A stretch of DNA of 64,000 bases from Ipomoea triloba (lineage: Eukaryota > Streptophyta > Magnoliopsida > Solanales > Convolvulaceae), in the NCBI RefSeq assembly GCF_003576645.1, contig NC_044925.1, positions 20,494,158 through 20,558,157 of the forward strand, read 5' to 3'. Shown here in pieces: positions 39,101 through 50,214 of the stretch. Made by a program: the position numbers and the translations under genes. The notes beneath the pieces were generated by a model, which was not told the DNA's origin, searched no databases, and saw only the letters and a list, made by a program, of their open reading frames with translations. The first letter of the stretch is position 1. The number at the start of each line of letters is the position of its first letter.

Positions 39101-39764
39101 AGAAATATACATTTCGCCCGCAGAACGATATACAAAATGACCGCACACGGTATAAAACTGAAAATGACGTGTTGATACAAATAAAGTTTTCTAGAAGTGA
39201 TATAAACTCATATATATAAAATTATTAAAATTGCACTAGAATAAGATAGTAAATTCGATTGTCTTGATATATTTGTGATTATAAAGAATTAAATACCATT
39301 CTAAATAACAAATTTAATTAAAATAAATTAATTGTGTTAGTATTTAGTGATAGTATAAAATTATTAATATCCACCAAGAACACTAATTTAAGATGATGAT
39401 TTGCAATCGTTATATCGTGGACCAGGGTCTATACCATGGACCCTAATCCATGATATAAATTGCCGATGATTTGTTTACTATGTAGAATTGTCAAAAAAAA
39501 TTTGAAATCTACTTCGTATCCCCGACAAAAAGATTACGTTGAGTCCACTGTAATAGTACAAATCTAACAGATGCATTTAAATTACGTGTTTTGAAAATAA
39601 TACAGAATATTATAAGAAAATGAGTAAATCTATAAATAATAATAAATGTGATTATCTTAACAAATTTATGATTTAAATATTAAAATATGGTTCCAAATTG
39701 AAAAAAAAAAATATACAAAATCTTATCATCAACAAACAATTGTAGAGCTTCTTTTTGGATGAAA
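33195..39764 (+). repeat. Homogenised core of the array: six exact 1095-bp units
   Basis: Six successive units of identical length differ at only scattered positions: CACAGAAC/CGCAGAAC, ATTTGTGATT/ATTTTTGATT near 35990, AAAACTT/AAAATTT near 38947. The variants argue against a simple copy-paste error. Confidence 0.9.
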
Positions 39765-40912
39765 GCGTGCAATTATCGTGTCTTAGATAAATTTAGCTCT
39801 AGAATTATTCTTAAAAAATCTCATTATATTGAAGATAGAGTTGATCACAATGTATAACAAATTGCACATGTTTAATGCATGAAAACACAAAATAATATTT
39901 GAAACTTGTCCAGAAAAAATAATTCAAGATGACAACTCTTATATTTGTAAAATTTCATAAGATCTCAGAATCTAATTTAAACCCACACATAGAAATACTT
40001 CAATGGATGGATGCAAATGTAACCGTAAAAGATGATATTAAAATTTATGAAATGATTAAAATTTCAATGGAGTGTGATAACAAATGTGATCATTTTGATG
40101 GATTTTTTTTTTAAATAAAGTTCTAAATAAGAAAATTTTATCTAAAAAGTTATAAATAAATATTGATAATCCTTAAAAATTTTCAAGGAAGTAGAAAGAT
40201 ACATTTCGCCCAAAGAATGATATACTAAATGACCGCACACGGTATAAAACTGACTATGACGTGTTGATACAAATAAAGTTTTCTAGAAGTGATATAAACT
40301 CATATATATATATATAATTATTAAAATTGAACTAGAATACGATAGTAAATTCGATTGTCTTGATATATTTTTGATTATAAAGAATTAAATACCATTCTAA
40401 ATAACAAATTCTATTAAAATAAATTAATGATGTTAGTATTTAGTGATAGTATAAAATTATTAATATCCACCAAGAAAAATAATTTAAGATGATGATTTGC
40501 AATCGTTATATCGTGGAACAGGGTCTATACCGTGGACCCTGGTCCAAGATATAAATTGCCGATGATTTGTGTACTATGTAGAATTGTCAAAAAAAAATTT
40601 AATATCTACTTCGTATCCCCGACAAAAAGATTACGTTGAGTCCACTATAATAGTACAAATCTAACAGATGCATTTAAATTATGTGTTTTGAAAATAATAC
40701 AGAATATTATAAGAAAATGAGTAAATCTATAAATAATAATAAATGTGATTATCTTAACAAATCTATGATTTAAATATTAAAATATGGTTCCAAATTGAAA
40801 AAAAAAATATACAAAATCTTATCATCAACAAACAATTGAAGAGCTTCTTTTTGGATTAAAGCGTGCAATTATCGTGTCTTAGATAAATTTAGCTCTAGAA
40901 TTATTCTTAAAA

Positions 40913-41101
40913 AATCTCATTATATTGAAGATAGAGTTGATCACAATGTATAACAATCTCATTATATTGAAGATAGAGTTGATCACAATGTATAACAAAT
41001 TGCACATGTTTAATGCATGAAAACACAAAATAATATTTGAAACTTGTCCAGAAAAAGCTTGAAAACACAAAATAATATTTGAAACTTGTCCAGAAAAATA
41101 A
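40913..41101 (+). repeat. Two further 42-bp duplications in another unit
   Basis: 40913-40954 equals 40955-40996, and 41018-41059 is repeated at 41060-41101 with end differences. Together they account for most of the excess length of the 1214-bp period. Confidence 0.9.
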
Positions 41102-43034
41102 TTCAAGATGACAACTCTTATATTTGTAAAATTTCATAAGATCTCAGAATCTAATTTAAACTCACACATAGAAATACTTCAATGGATGGATGCAAATGTA
41201 ACCGTAAAAGATGATATTAAAACTTATGAAATGATTAAATTTGCAATGGAGTGTGATAACAAATGTGATCATTTTGATGGATTTTTTTTTTAAAGAAATA
41301 AAGTTCTAAATAAGAAAATTTTATCTAAAATGTTATAAATAAATATTGATAATCCTTAGAAATTTTCAAGGAAGTAGAAAGATACATTTCGCCCAAAGAA
41401 TGATATACTAAATGACCTCACACGGTATAAAACTGTCTATGACGTGTTGATACAAATAAAGTTTTCTAGAAGTGATATAAACTTATATATATAAAATTAT
41501 TAAAATTGCACTAGAATAAGATTGTAAATTCGATTGTCTTGATATATTTGTGATTATAAAGAATTAAATACCATTCTAAATAACAAATTTTATTAAAATA
41601 AATTAATGATGTTGGTATTTTGGGATTGTATAAAATTATTAATATCTACCAAGAAAAATAATTTAAGATGATGATTTGAAATCGTTATATCGTATGGTCC
41701 ACACTGTGGACCTTAGTCCACGATATATATAAATTGCCGATGATTTCTGTACTATGTAGGATTGCCAAAAAAATTTTAAATTCTACTTCGTATTGCCGGT
41801 AAAAAGATTACGTTGAATCCACAATGATAGTAGAAATTTAATAGATGCATTTAAATTAAGTTATTTTTTATAATAATACAAAATATTACTCCGTATAAGA
41901 AAATCAGTAAATCAATCTATAAATAATAATAATAATAATAATAATAATAATCATAATAAATGTGATTATCTTAATAAATTTATGATTTAAATAATAATAT
42001 ATGGATACAAATCCCAAAAAAAATCTAAAATCTTATCATCAACAAATAATTGTAGACCTTCATTTTGGATGAAAGCGTGCAATTATCGTGTTTTAGATCA
42101 CTTTAGCTCTAGAATTATTCTGAAAAAATCTCATTGAATATAAAGTTGATCACAATATATAACAAATTACACATGTTTAATGCTTGAAAACACAAAATAA
42201 TATTTGAAACTTGTCCATAAAAATAATTCAAGATGACAACTCTTATATTTGTAAAATTGCAGAAAATCTCAAAATCTAATTTAAACCCACACATAGAAAT
42301 ACTTCAATGGATGGATGCAAATGTAACCGTAAAAGATGATGTTAAAACTTATGAAATGATTAAAATTGCAATGGAGTGTGATAACAAATGTGATCATTTT
42401 GATGGATTTTTTTTTTAAAGAAATAAAGTTCTAAATAAGAAAATTTTATCTAAAATGTTATAAATAAATATTGATAATCCTTAGAAATTTTCAAGGAAGT
42501 AGAAAGATACATTTCGCCCATAGAATGATATACTAAATGATTGCACACGGTATAAAACTGGTCATGACGTGTTGATACAAATAAAGTTTTCTTGAAGTGA
42601 TGTAAACTCATATAAATTTATTAAAATTGCACTAGAATAAGATAGTAAATTTGGTTGTCTAGATATATTTGTGATTATAAAGATTTAAATACCATTCTAA
42701 ATAACAAATTTTATTTTATTAAAATAAATTAATGATGTTGGATGGTATTTAGGGATAGTTTAAAATTATTAATATCCACCCAAAAAATAATTTAAAATGG
42801 TGATATGCAATCGTTATATCGTGGACCAGGATCCACACTGTGGACCGTTGTCCACCATTTAAATTGCCGATAATTTCTGTACTATGTAGGATTGGCAAAA
42901 CAAATTTAAATTCTACTTTGTATCGCCAGCAAAAAGATTACGTTGAATCCATAATAATAATACAAATTTAATAGATGCATTTAGATTAAGTGTTTTGAAA
43001 ATAATACAAAATATTATAAGAAAATGAGTAAATC

Positions 43035-43078
<44 letters not shown>

Positions 43079-44369
43079 GTGATTATCTTAATAAATTATG
43101 ATTTAAATATTAAAATATGGTTTCAAATCCCAAAAAAAAAAATCTAAAAACTTATCATCAACAAATAATTGTAGTGTATCTTTTTGGATAAAAGCGTGCA
43201 ATTATCGTGCCTTAGATCACTTTAGCTCTAGAATTATTCTTAAAAAGTCTCATTGAAGATAGAGTTGATCACAATATATAACAAATTACACATGTGTAAT
43301 GCTTAAAACACAAAATAATATTTGAAACTTGTCCATAAAAATAATTCAAGATGACAACTCTTATATTTGTAAAATTGCAGAAAATCTCAAAATCTAATTT
43401 AAACCCACACATAGAAATACTTCAATGGATGGATGCAAATGTAACCGTAAAAGATGATATTAGAACTTATGAAATGATTAAAATTGCAATTGAGTGATCA
43501 TTTTGATTGATTTTTTTAAAATAAATAAATAAATAAAGTTCTAAATAAAGAAAATTTCATCTAAAAAGCTATAAATAAATATTGATAATCCTTAAAAATT
43601 TTCAAGGAAGTAGGAAGCTACTTTTTCGCCCACAGAATGATATACTAAATGACCGCGCACGGTATAAAACTGGCCATGACGTGTTGATACAAATAAAGTT
43701 TTCTAGAAGTGATATAAGCTCATATAAAATTATTAAAATTGCACTAGAATAAAATAGTAAATTTGATTGTCTTGATATATTTGTGATTATAAAGAATTAA
43801 ATACCATTCTAAATAACAAATTTTATTAAAATAAATTAATGATGTTGGTATTTAGGGATAGTATAAAATTATTAATATCCACCCAAAAAGATAATTTAAG
43901 ATGATGATTTGCAATCGTTATATTGTGGACCAGGTCCATACTGTGGACCTACCCTGGTCCATGATATAAATTGTAGATAATTTGTTTAATATGTAAGATT
44001 GTCAAAATAATTTTAAATTCTACTTCATATCGCCGGTAAAAAGATTATGTTGAATTTACAATGATAGTACAAATTTAATAGATGCATTTAAATTAAGTGT
44101 TTTAAAAATAATACAAAAGATTATAAGAAAATGAGTAAATCTATAAATAATAATAATAATAAATGTGATTATCTTAATAAATTTATAATTTAAATAATAA
44201 AATATAGTTCCAAATTCCAAAAAAAAAATCCTAAAAGCTTATCATCAACAAATAATTGTAGAGCTTCTTTTGGATGAAAACGTGCAATTATCGTGTATTA
44301 TGTATTCTCAGCTATATAATTATGTGCATTATGAACATGAATTCTTTATTTTATGAAGTCAGATTCTGT

Positions 44370-44425
44370 ATATTGGATCAGGGTCCACAATGCACTGTGG
44401 ACCCTGATTCACGATATAAATTGCC
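44370..44425. repeat. Diverged palindrome near the ICE1 promoter
   Basis: GGATCAGGGTCCACA and TGTGGACCCTGATTC form an inverted pair around a short loop, followed by ACGATATAAATTGCCGATGATTTG as in the array units. It is the array-edge copy of the palindromic mini-element. Confidence 0.6.
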
Positions 44426-44676
44426 GATGATTTGTGTATTAATAAATTTATGATTTTTTTTTTCAAAAAAATTTATGATTTAAAATAGTAAAATACTAAA
44501 GAAAAATACTTCAATCCAAAAAGTGAGCAACAGCATAGGATGACAGGGCTTCTGGAGTGAGAAAAAGATTATAATATATATATATTGGCAGTTTTTACTC
44601 TGATTATACAAATCCTTTTTCCAATATAAGCAGTAACATTTGAATGTTTTCACTTTTTGAGTGTAACATTGGCAAG

Positions 44677-44683
44677 TATAAAG
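44677..44683 (+). promoter_or_regulatory. Candidate ICE1 TATA box
   Basis: TATAAAG lies 154-160 bp before the ICE1 start codon, just after the last array-like sequence. A start about 30 bp downstream would give a leader of ~125 nt rich in CT (CCCCCACCCCCTTCTCTC), common for plant leaders. No transcript evidence is available. Confidence 0.4.
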
Positions 44684-44836
44684 CCATATGATAACACAAA
44701 AAGGCATTTCCCTTTGCACCCCCACCCCCTTCTCTCTTGCTTTCTGCACCCCTCTAGCCCCACTCTGCTCTTCTTCTCGTTGATTTCGCCATTACAGAGA
44801 GAAAAAAGAAAGAATCTTGGCGAAGAAAGAAAGGAA

Positions 44837-46360
44837 ATGTTATCAAGAGTGACAAGCATGGTTTGGATGGATGGGAAAGAGGAAGACCAAACAGGTTCTT
44901 GGGCACACAACAACAATGGCGGCGCCGGCGCCGGCGGAGGAGGATTAGCGGCCAAGGAGGAAATGGAGATGGCAACAATCAAGTCCATGCTGGAAGCTGA
45001 GGAAGTGGAGTGGTACATGGCTAATAATCACCATGGCCACAACAATGGTGCACCCATGCAAGGCCATGGGGGCATCTCTTTCTCTACAAATTTCTCTGAG
45101 CCTGACAACAATCTGATCTTGCACCCTGTGGATTCCTCTTCCTCTTGCTCTCCTTCCTCTGCTTCTGTGTTCAATGCTCTTGACCCTTCTCAGGTGCACT
45201 ATTTTTTGCCCCACAAGGCTGCCATGATGAGCCATCCCTTGGATCAGGGTGGGTTTGATTTGGGGTGTGAGAGTGGGTTTCTTGAAACTCAAGCCCTGAG
45301 TGGTTTGAGTAGAGGGGGAGGGGTTTTGGGTGGTGGGTTTGGTGATTTGAGCTGTCAGAACTTCTTGGGGGCTCCCAACTTGAGCTCTGTTCCTCAATTT
45401 GGTTCTACCCATTTGCTGCAACTTCCACACAATGGTGGAGGAGGGGGGTTTGGTCCACTAGGGTTTGGAGAGGGATGTGTTAACTTGAATGTGAATGAGA
45501 ATGAGAATGAGAATGCTTTGTTTCTTAATAGGTCCAAGTTGTTAAAGCCACTTGATAATTTTGCTTCAATTGGGGCACAGCCTACTCTCTTTCAAAAGAG
45601 GGCTGCTCTTAGGAAGAATCTTGGAAATTCTAGTGGAAATTTAGCACTTTTGGGTGGTGAAATTGGCCACACTGATAGCAGCTTTGATAAGAAGAGTGAA
45701 GTGAATGAGAGGAAGAGGAAAGGGAGCAATGGGGGAGATGAATTGGAGGATGTGAGCATTGATGGCTCCAATTTGAACTATGACTCAGATGAGCTTGTTG
45801 AAAACAGTGGCAAAGTTGATGAAAGTGTTAAGAATGGTGTAATTAGCTCCTCCAATGCCACTGGGGGTGACCAAAAGGGGAAGAAGAAAGGGCTTCCAGC
45901 CAAGAACTTGATGGCCGAAAGGAGGCGTAGGAAGAAGCTCAACGACAGGCTTTACATGTTGAGGTCTGTTGTTCCAAAGATTAGTAAGGTAAACAAAATT
46001 CTTTGCAGCAAGTTCTCGTGAATTTTAACATGTTTTAGCACTTCACATTCATCAGTCCTTTTGCTTCCCTTTCGTTTTTGAATTTTTCTAAAACTTTTTT
46101 GCTTGCTTGCTTGTGTAATTTGATTTTATGAATTACTCGACTGTGCTATTCAAAAGATATGCTAATTAATTAAAAAACCATTGATAGCATTAAATACACT
46201 CACATGGAGTTTATGAAATTATGTTCAAAAGCATCTTTAAAATTCTGGACCACAGACAGGGAGATAGACACTGCTATGCTTTGAAAGCTACTACTACAAC
46301 AGTGAGCCCCATTAGTTATCCTCTTCAGTCTTCAATGACATGCTGTAATGTCGAATTTGC

Positions 46361-46391
<31 letters not shown>

Positions 46392-48404
46392 AATCTTTTG
46401 CATTGCTTTTTTTACTTTATTACTACTCCGTATTATATATTGCTCAAGAAACGCCTAGTCTTTTGTGCAAAATTTAGTACCATAATTAGTCATTACTCTG
46501 AATTTTCATTAGAACAGAGTGATTAAAACTTCAAATCCTAGAAAGGCATTTTAAAATCTTTTGAATGGTTGGGTTTGTGAACTACCAATATCACTAGTGA
46601 CTTGCATCTTGGTTCAAAACTATTGCTAAATTTCTAAAACCCAATGGCCTTGCTTTGAGAAAACATTAAAGAAAGATAATCTGGTTTGTTCTGTCATGAA
46701 TTTTTCTTCATGAGGGCTTGATATTTGTGGTTTTTTTAATGCAATTCGAAGTGATGCAGATCAATTCGTGACTTTGGTACCATAATGGTTATGAGTTTAA
46801 TTGTAATTCTTGCGTTTTGCAGATGGACAGAGCTTCGATTTTAGGGGATGCAATTGAATACTTGAAGGAACTTCTGCAGAAAATCAATGACCTCCACAAT
46901 GAACTTGAGTCTACTCCTCCTTGCTCCGCATTAACCCCTAATTCAAGTTTCTACCCGTTGACACCAACTGCATCTGCCCTACCCTGCCGTATCAAAGAAG
47001 AAATCAGTCCAACTGCATTTGCAAGCCCGCTGTCTAGTCCAACTGGGCAGCCTGCAAGGGTAATATGATTCTTATACCTAAAAAGAATTTCTGATTTTGG
47101 CACTCATCATAAAAACAAAGAAGAATATATCTGGTCATCTGGTGTCATATTCACTTTCTATGGTATTAAGTATGATGAAATTGGGGGTAACCACAGCCAA
47201 GTTGGTTAAGGATAAAAACTTGTAATCACAAGATCACAAGTTCGAATCCCAACCTTTTTGGTTTGAACCAATGACAGCTATAGCCAACCTAGGCTGGTTT
47301 ACCTCCTTGTGGTCCTTTGCTGACTAGGGTCACGAGGCGGGGTTTACCCAGCACACACCCTCGGGTAGTGGCTGCAAGTTTCCCTCGCCACCCCAAGTAT
47401 GATGACATTATGTGTATTTGTAGGTTGAAGTAAGGGTTAGAGAAGGAAGAGCGGTGAATATCCATATGTTTTGTAGCCGCAAACCCGGCCTATTACTTTC
47501 AACAATGAAGGCTCTTGACAACCTTGGTATAGACATCCAACAGGCTGTTATCAGCTGCTTCAACGGGTTTGCCTTGGATATTTTCCGAGCAGAGGTAATT
47601 TATATTATTTCCACCCGAGAGAAAGAAACTGCTGCACACTAGCATGTGTATGAAAAGCTCACACACACTGAAATCAATCCCCTTGCCCTGCAAGCTTTCA
47701 CATGCGTTCACATTTCACAATACATATACAACTGTCCACATGCACATATGTAGGAGAAAGCTAGGACTGAAATTTTCACTTTTCTTGTTTTAAGTGACCA
47801 TCTTTTGTGAAACATTATTGTCGCCCCCACCTCCTCCCAAACTCCCTTTTTGAGTAAGAATGTTAGATGTCCTGTTTTGTCCTCTATTCAGAGACAGTGG
47901 TGCTGCTTGAATACTTTGTTGGAACAATCAAGTGTCACGATTTCTGAATGTGTGCCAGTTCTTTTTCTTCTTTTAAAACGTCGGGGGTAACCCCAGCCAA
48001 GATGGCTAAGGATACAAACTTGTAACCACAAGCTCATGAATTCAAATCCCAGCCCTCTTGGTTTGAGCTAGTCAGTCAGCCAAGATGACTAAGGATACAA
48101 ACGTGTAACCACAAGCTCACAAGTTTGAATCCCAGCCCTCTTAGTTTGAGCCAATCAGTTATGGACAACCTACCATGGCTAGTGTCCTTTGCCTGCCAGG
48201 GTCACAAGGCGGGGTTTACCCAGAAATGACCATGTTCAGCCTTTTAAGATGTCTGTTATACTTTTCTGCATTCTGATTTCTGAAACTAATTTGGGATTTG
48301 GGATTCTATAATGCTCCCAGCAATGCAAGGAAGGCCAAGACATCCATCCAGATCAAATCAAAGCTGTACTTATGGATTCTGCTAGCTTCAACGGGATGAT
48401 CTAA
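44837..48404 (+). CDS. ICE1: ICE1/SCREAM-type bHLH transcription factor
   Basis: Coding exons are 44837-45988, 46823-47059, 47424-47594 and 48321-48404, all with GT/AG introns, giving 547 residues. I chose ATG 44837 ([15 protein letters not shown]) because this start is typical of asterid ICE1 proteins; the frame is open further upstream but has no ATG. Features in order: Gly/Asn-rich N-terminal half with [20 protein letters not shown], an ICE motif with [12 protein letters not shown] (about 249-259, the region of the Arabidopsis ice1-1/scrm-D Arg), the bHLH (about 357-410, [16 protein letters not shown]) split by intron 1, a CRIKEE site resembling the known SUMO site, and a C-terminal ACT-like dimerisation domain ([17 protein letters not shown] to SFNGMI). 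The family activates CBF/DREB1 genes in cold and partners SPCH/MUTE/FAMA in stomatal development. No defects are seen. Confidence 0.96.
47179..47394 (+). mobile_element. tRNA-derived SINE in ICE1 intron 2
   Basis: A 216-bp insertion flanked by AAGTATGATGA (47168-47178 and 47395-47405), an 11-bp target duplication. It contains an A-box-like AGTTGGTTAAGGATA, the B box AGTTCGAATCCC, then a body with CTCCTTGTGGTCCTTTG and GGGTCACGAGGCGGGGTTTACCC. Same strand as the host gene. Confidence 0.88.
47983..48228 (+). mobile_element. SINE with duplicated tRNA-like head in ICE1 intron 3
   Basis: Same family as the intron 2 copy. The head (GCCAAGATGGCTAAGGATAC to TTCAAATCCCAGCCCTCTTGG) is present twice, about 80 bp apart, before a single body (TAGTGTCCTTTGCCTG, GGGTCACAAGGCGGGGTTTACCC). 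The tail seen in intron 2 is missing. No clear target duplication. Confidence 0.8.
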
Positions 48405-48821
48405 GCTTCTTATGAGTGGCCAACGGAATATGTCCTGCTTAAGGTCATGGAGTTCAATGTTGTTACTCGGATCAACTTTGCAGTCGTCTGCACTAGCTTA
48501 GCAGATAAATGTCGTCTCGTAAGTCATAAACTTTGGAATTTCAATATTTCAGCTTAGTTTAGCATTAAGCATGGCTTTGTTTTGTATTTTGCCCCCGGAA
48601 GAAACACCGTTATTTTGCTTTGTAGTTCTGCAAACTGAATGCAGAGATTTTACCATTCCAACCTGGTTTCAAGTTTGCTCTCTTATCATTCTATATATAT
48701 ATTATGGTTATTTGACTATAGAGAAGTTTAGAGTTCAATCACCCTCTCTCTTGTGTTCAAAGTTCATTTCGGCTGCTTTTTTAGATAAAAGTGTGTTTAG
48801 TTCATCCCAACAATAAAACAT

Positions 48822-48995
48822 AACTAGCTTGGTTGGTGTGAATGGTTGTGAACTCTTGTCCCTTAAGAGAGGTCGAGAGTTGGAACCCCTTCTCGTATGG
48901 AAAAGCTAATATGGATATCCCTTTGTCCCTTGATTGGACCAAGCTTGATGCAAACGGAGCCTGTTTAGGACACTTCGTGGTCTGACAAAAAAAAA
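48822..48995 (+). mobile_element. SINE of a second family downstream of ICE1
   Basis: CTAGCTTGGTTGGTGTGAATGG resembles a tRNA A-box region and GAGAGTTGGAACCCC a B box. The element ends with a (A)9 tail after GTGGTCTGAC. It lies between the ICE1 3' region and the MULE. Confidence 0.6.
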
Positions 48996-49005
48996 TGTTT
49001 ATCCC

Positions 49006-50214
49006 TTACTTTTGAAGAATGAAATAAAAACTGAAGAACAAAAAATAAACAAAAGGGAAAAGTGCAATTTTCTATAGGATTCGTCCCTAAGTTATGGCCT
49101 AATTGTAGGATTCGTCCCTAAGTTTTGTACGCAACCACTTTTCGTCCTTAAGTTCTAAGTTATGTTCTAATTTTCGTCATTTTTCTAACAGAGGTGTTAA
49201 GTGACTTGTTTAATATAAGGGTAATTCTGTCCAAACACATTTAGTTCTCCCAGGTTCATTACTTTACCATTTTTTTCCCGTATTTCAAACATGCAAAATT
49301 TACATACTGTGATGATATTGCTTTTGTGGTTGAAAATGATGATAAAAATTGTCTTTGAGATGCTCTTGCTTGTAAGTACACAAAATTAAAATTTTAAAAC
49401 AACATTCAGGACTTTCAATAACTAGAATATTGATTTCATTCAATATATTGAAATGTTGATATTTTTTAACACAAAAGACTTTCATAACAAAATTGATTCA
49501 CAAAAATCATTTCAAAATGTACATATTAACTCCTTGTAGTAAACATTGGTTGCATTACGAAAAAAAGATTTTTCAAGATCTAAGCAGCAGTGGATTGGTC
49601 TTCAACATTAGCACCAAAAAAATATTTTTCAACATTTTTCAATGACATTATCATATGGAACAAGTCATGCAACAGCAGTAGGGGATTGAAGTTCAACATT
49701 AGCAACTTCAGCAGTAAGTGGTTCACTTTCAGCAGCTATATCAGCAAGACAGCAACAAGGTGTTGAACTTCAACTTCAGTAGCAGTAGGGGGTTCAACAT
49801 CATTTTGCCTCTATTGAGAAAGTGTAATAAATGAGAAAATGAAATAGCCGATATAGAAAACATAATGTAAAGACAAATACAAGTGTAATTACTTGGTTTT
49901 TGCAACTAAGCTTGTTATGGCCATATTGTCCATAAATTGAACACTTCTTTTTCTGACCCTTTCTTGATAACTTGCCAACTAGCTTATCACCGACAACAGA
50001 TTCATTCTCAATAGGATATCTCTTCCTTAGTGTTTTTGGTATACTTGTTTGCACTTTATTCTTGGGTGGCAATAGAAGTTTTTTGCCGCTGATACAATCT
50101 GCTGCTAATCGCTAATTGTCAAACAAGACCATTACCATATTCGTTTGCTTACTTTTGTTATCTTACTATTATATCCAAATCATTTAGTAATTATAAACTT
50201 ATTACCCTTTTTCA
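49006..50214 (-). repeat. MULE terminal unit 1 (host flank, TIR, 3' exons)
   Basis: Starts with host flank CCCTTACTTTTGAAGAATG, then the TIR at 49055, then the last transposase exons on the minus strand, including a zinc knuckle CSIYGQYGHNKLSC (49800-50072). The unit repeats from 50215 and 52740 (TIR starts 49055, 50275, 52803). Confidence 0.88.

Larger units (their letters stand above)
30560..44610 (+). repeat. Young part of the ~1.1-kb tandem repeat array (12 full periods)
   Basis: The anchor GCGTGCAATTATCGTG occurs at 30882, 31976, 33195, 34290, 35385, 36480, 37575, 38670, 39765, 40861, 42075 and 43194, with a variant at 44280. Periods are 1094, 1219, 1095 (six times), 1096, 1214, 1119 and 1086. 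The longer periods are partly explained by local 42-bp duplications. Each unit carries a short frame starting MTTLIFVKF (60-77 codons, stop varies), an AAT-rich tract and a 61-bp palindromic insertion. Past 44340 the last partial unit is strongly diverged. I know no named satellite or gene matching it. It is not rDNA. Confidence 0.9.

Noticed and set aside
22870..44610. Ribosomal DNA spacer or centromeric satellite
   Set aside because: No rRNA sequence is visible, the unit length is unlike typical ~150-180-bp centromere repeats, and genes lie close by. Centromere identity cannot be judged from the sequence.
44657..44836. In-frame upstream extension of ICE1 by 60 codons
   Set aside because: It begins with TTG, contains no ATG, and is pyrimidine-rich leader sequence. 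The family start MLSR lies at 44837.
44650..45430. Minus-strand open frames opposite ICE1 exon 1
   Set aside because: They are shadows of the composition-biased ICE1 coding sequence.
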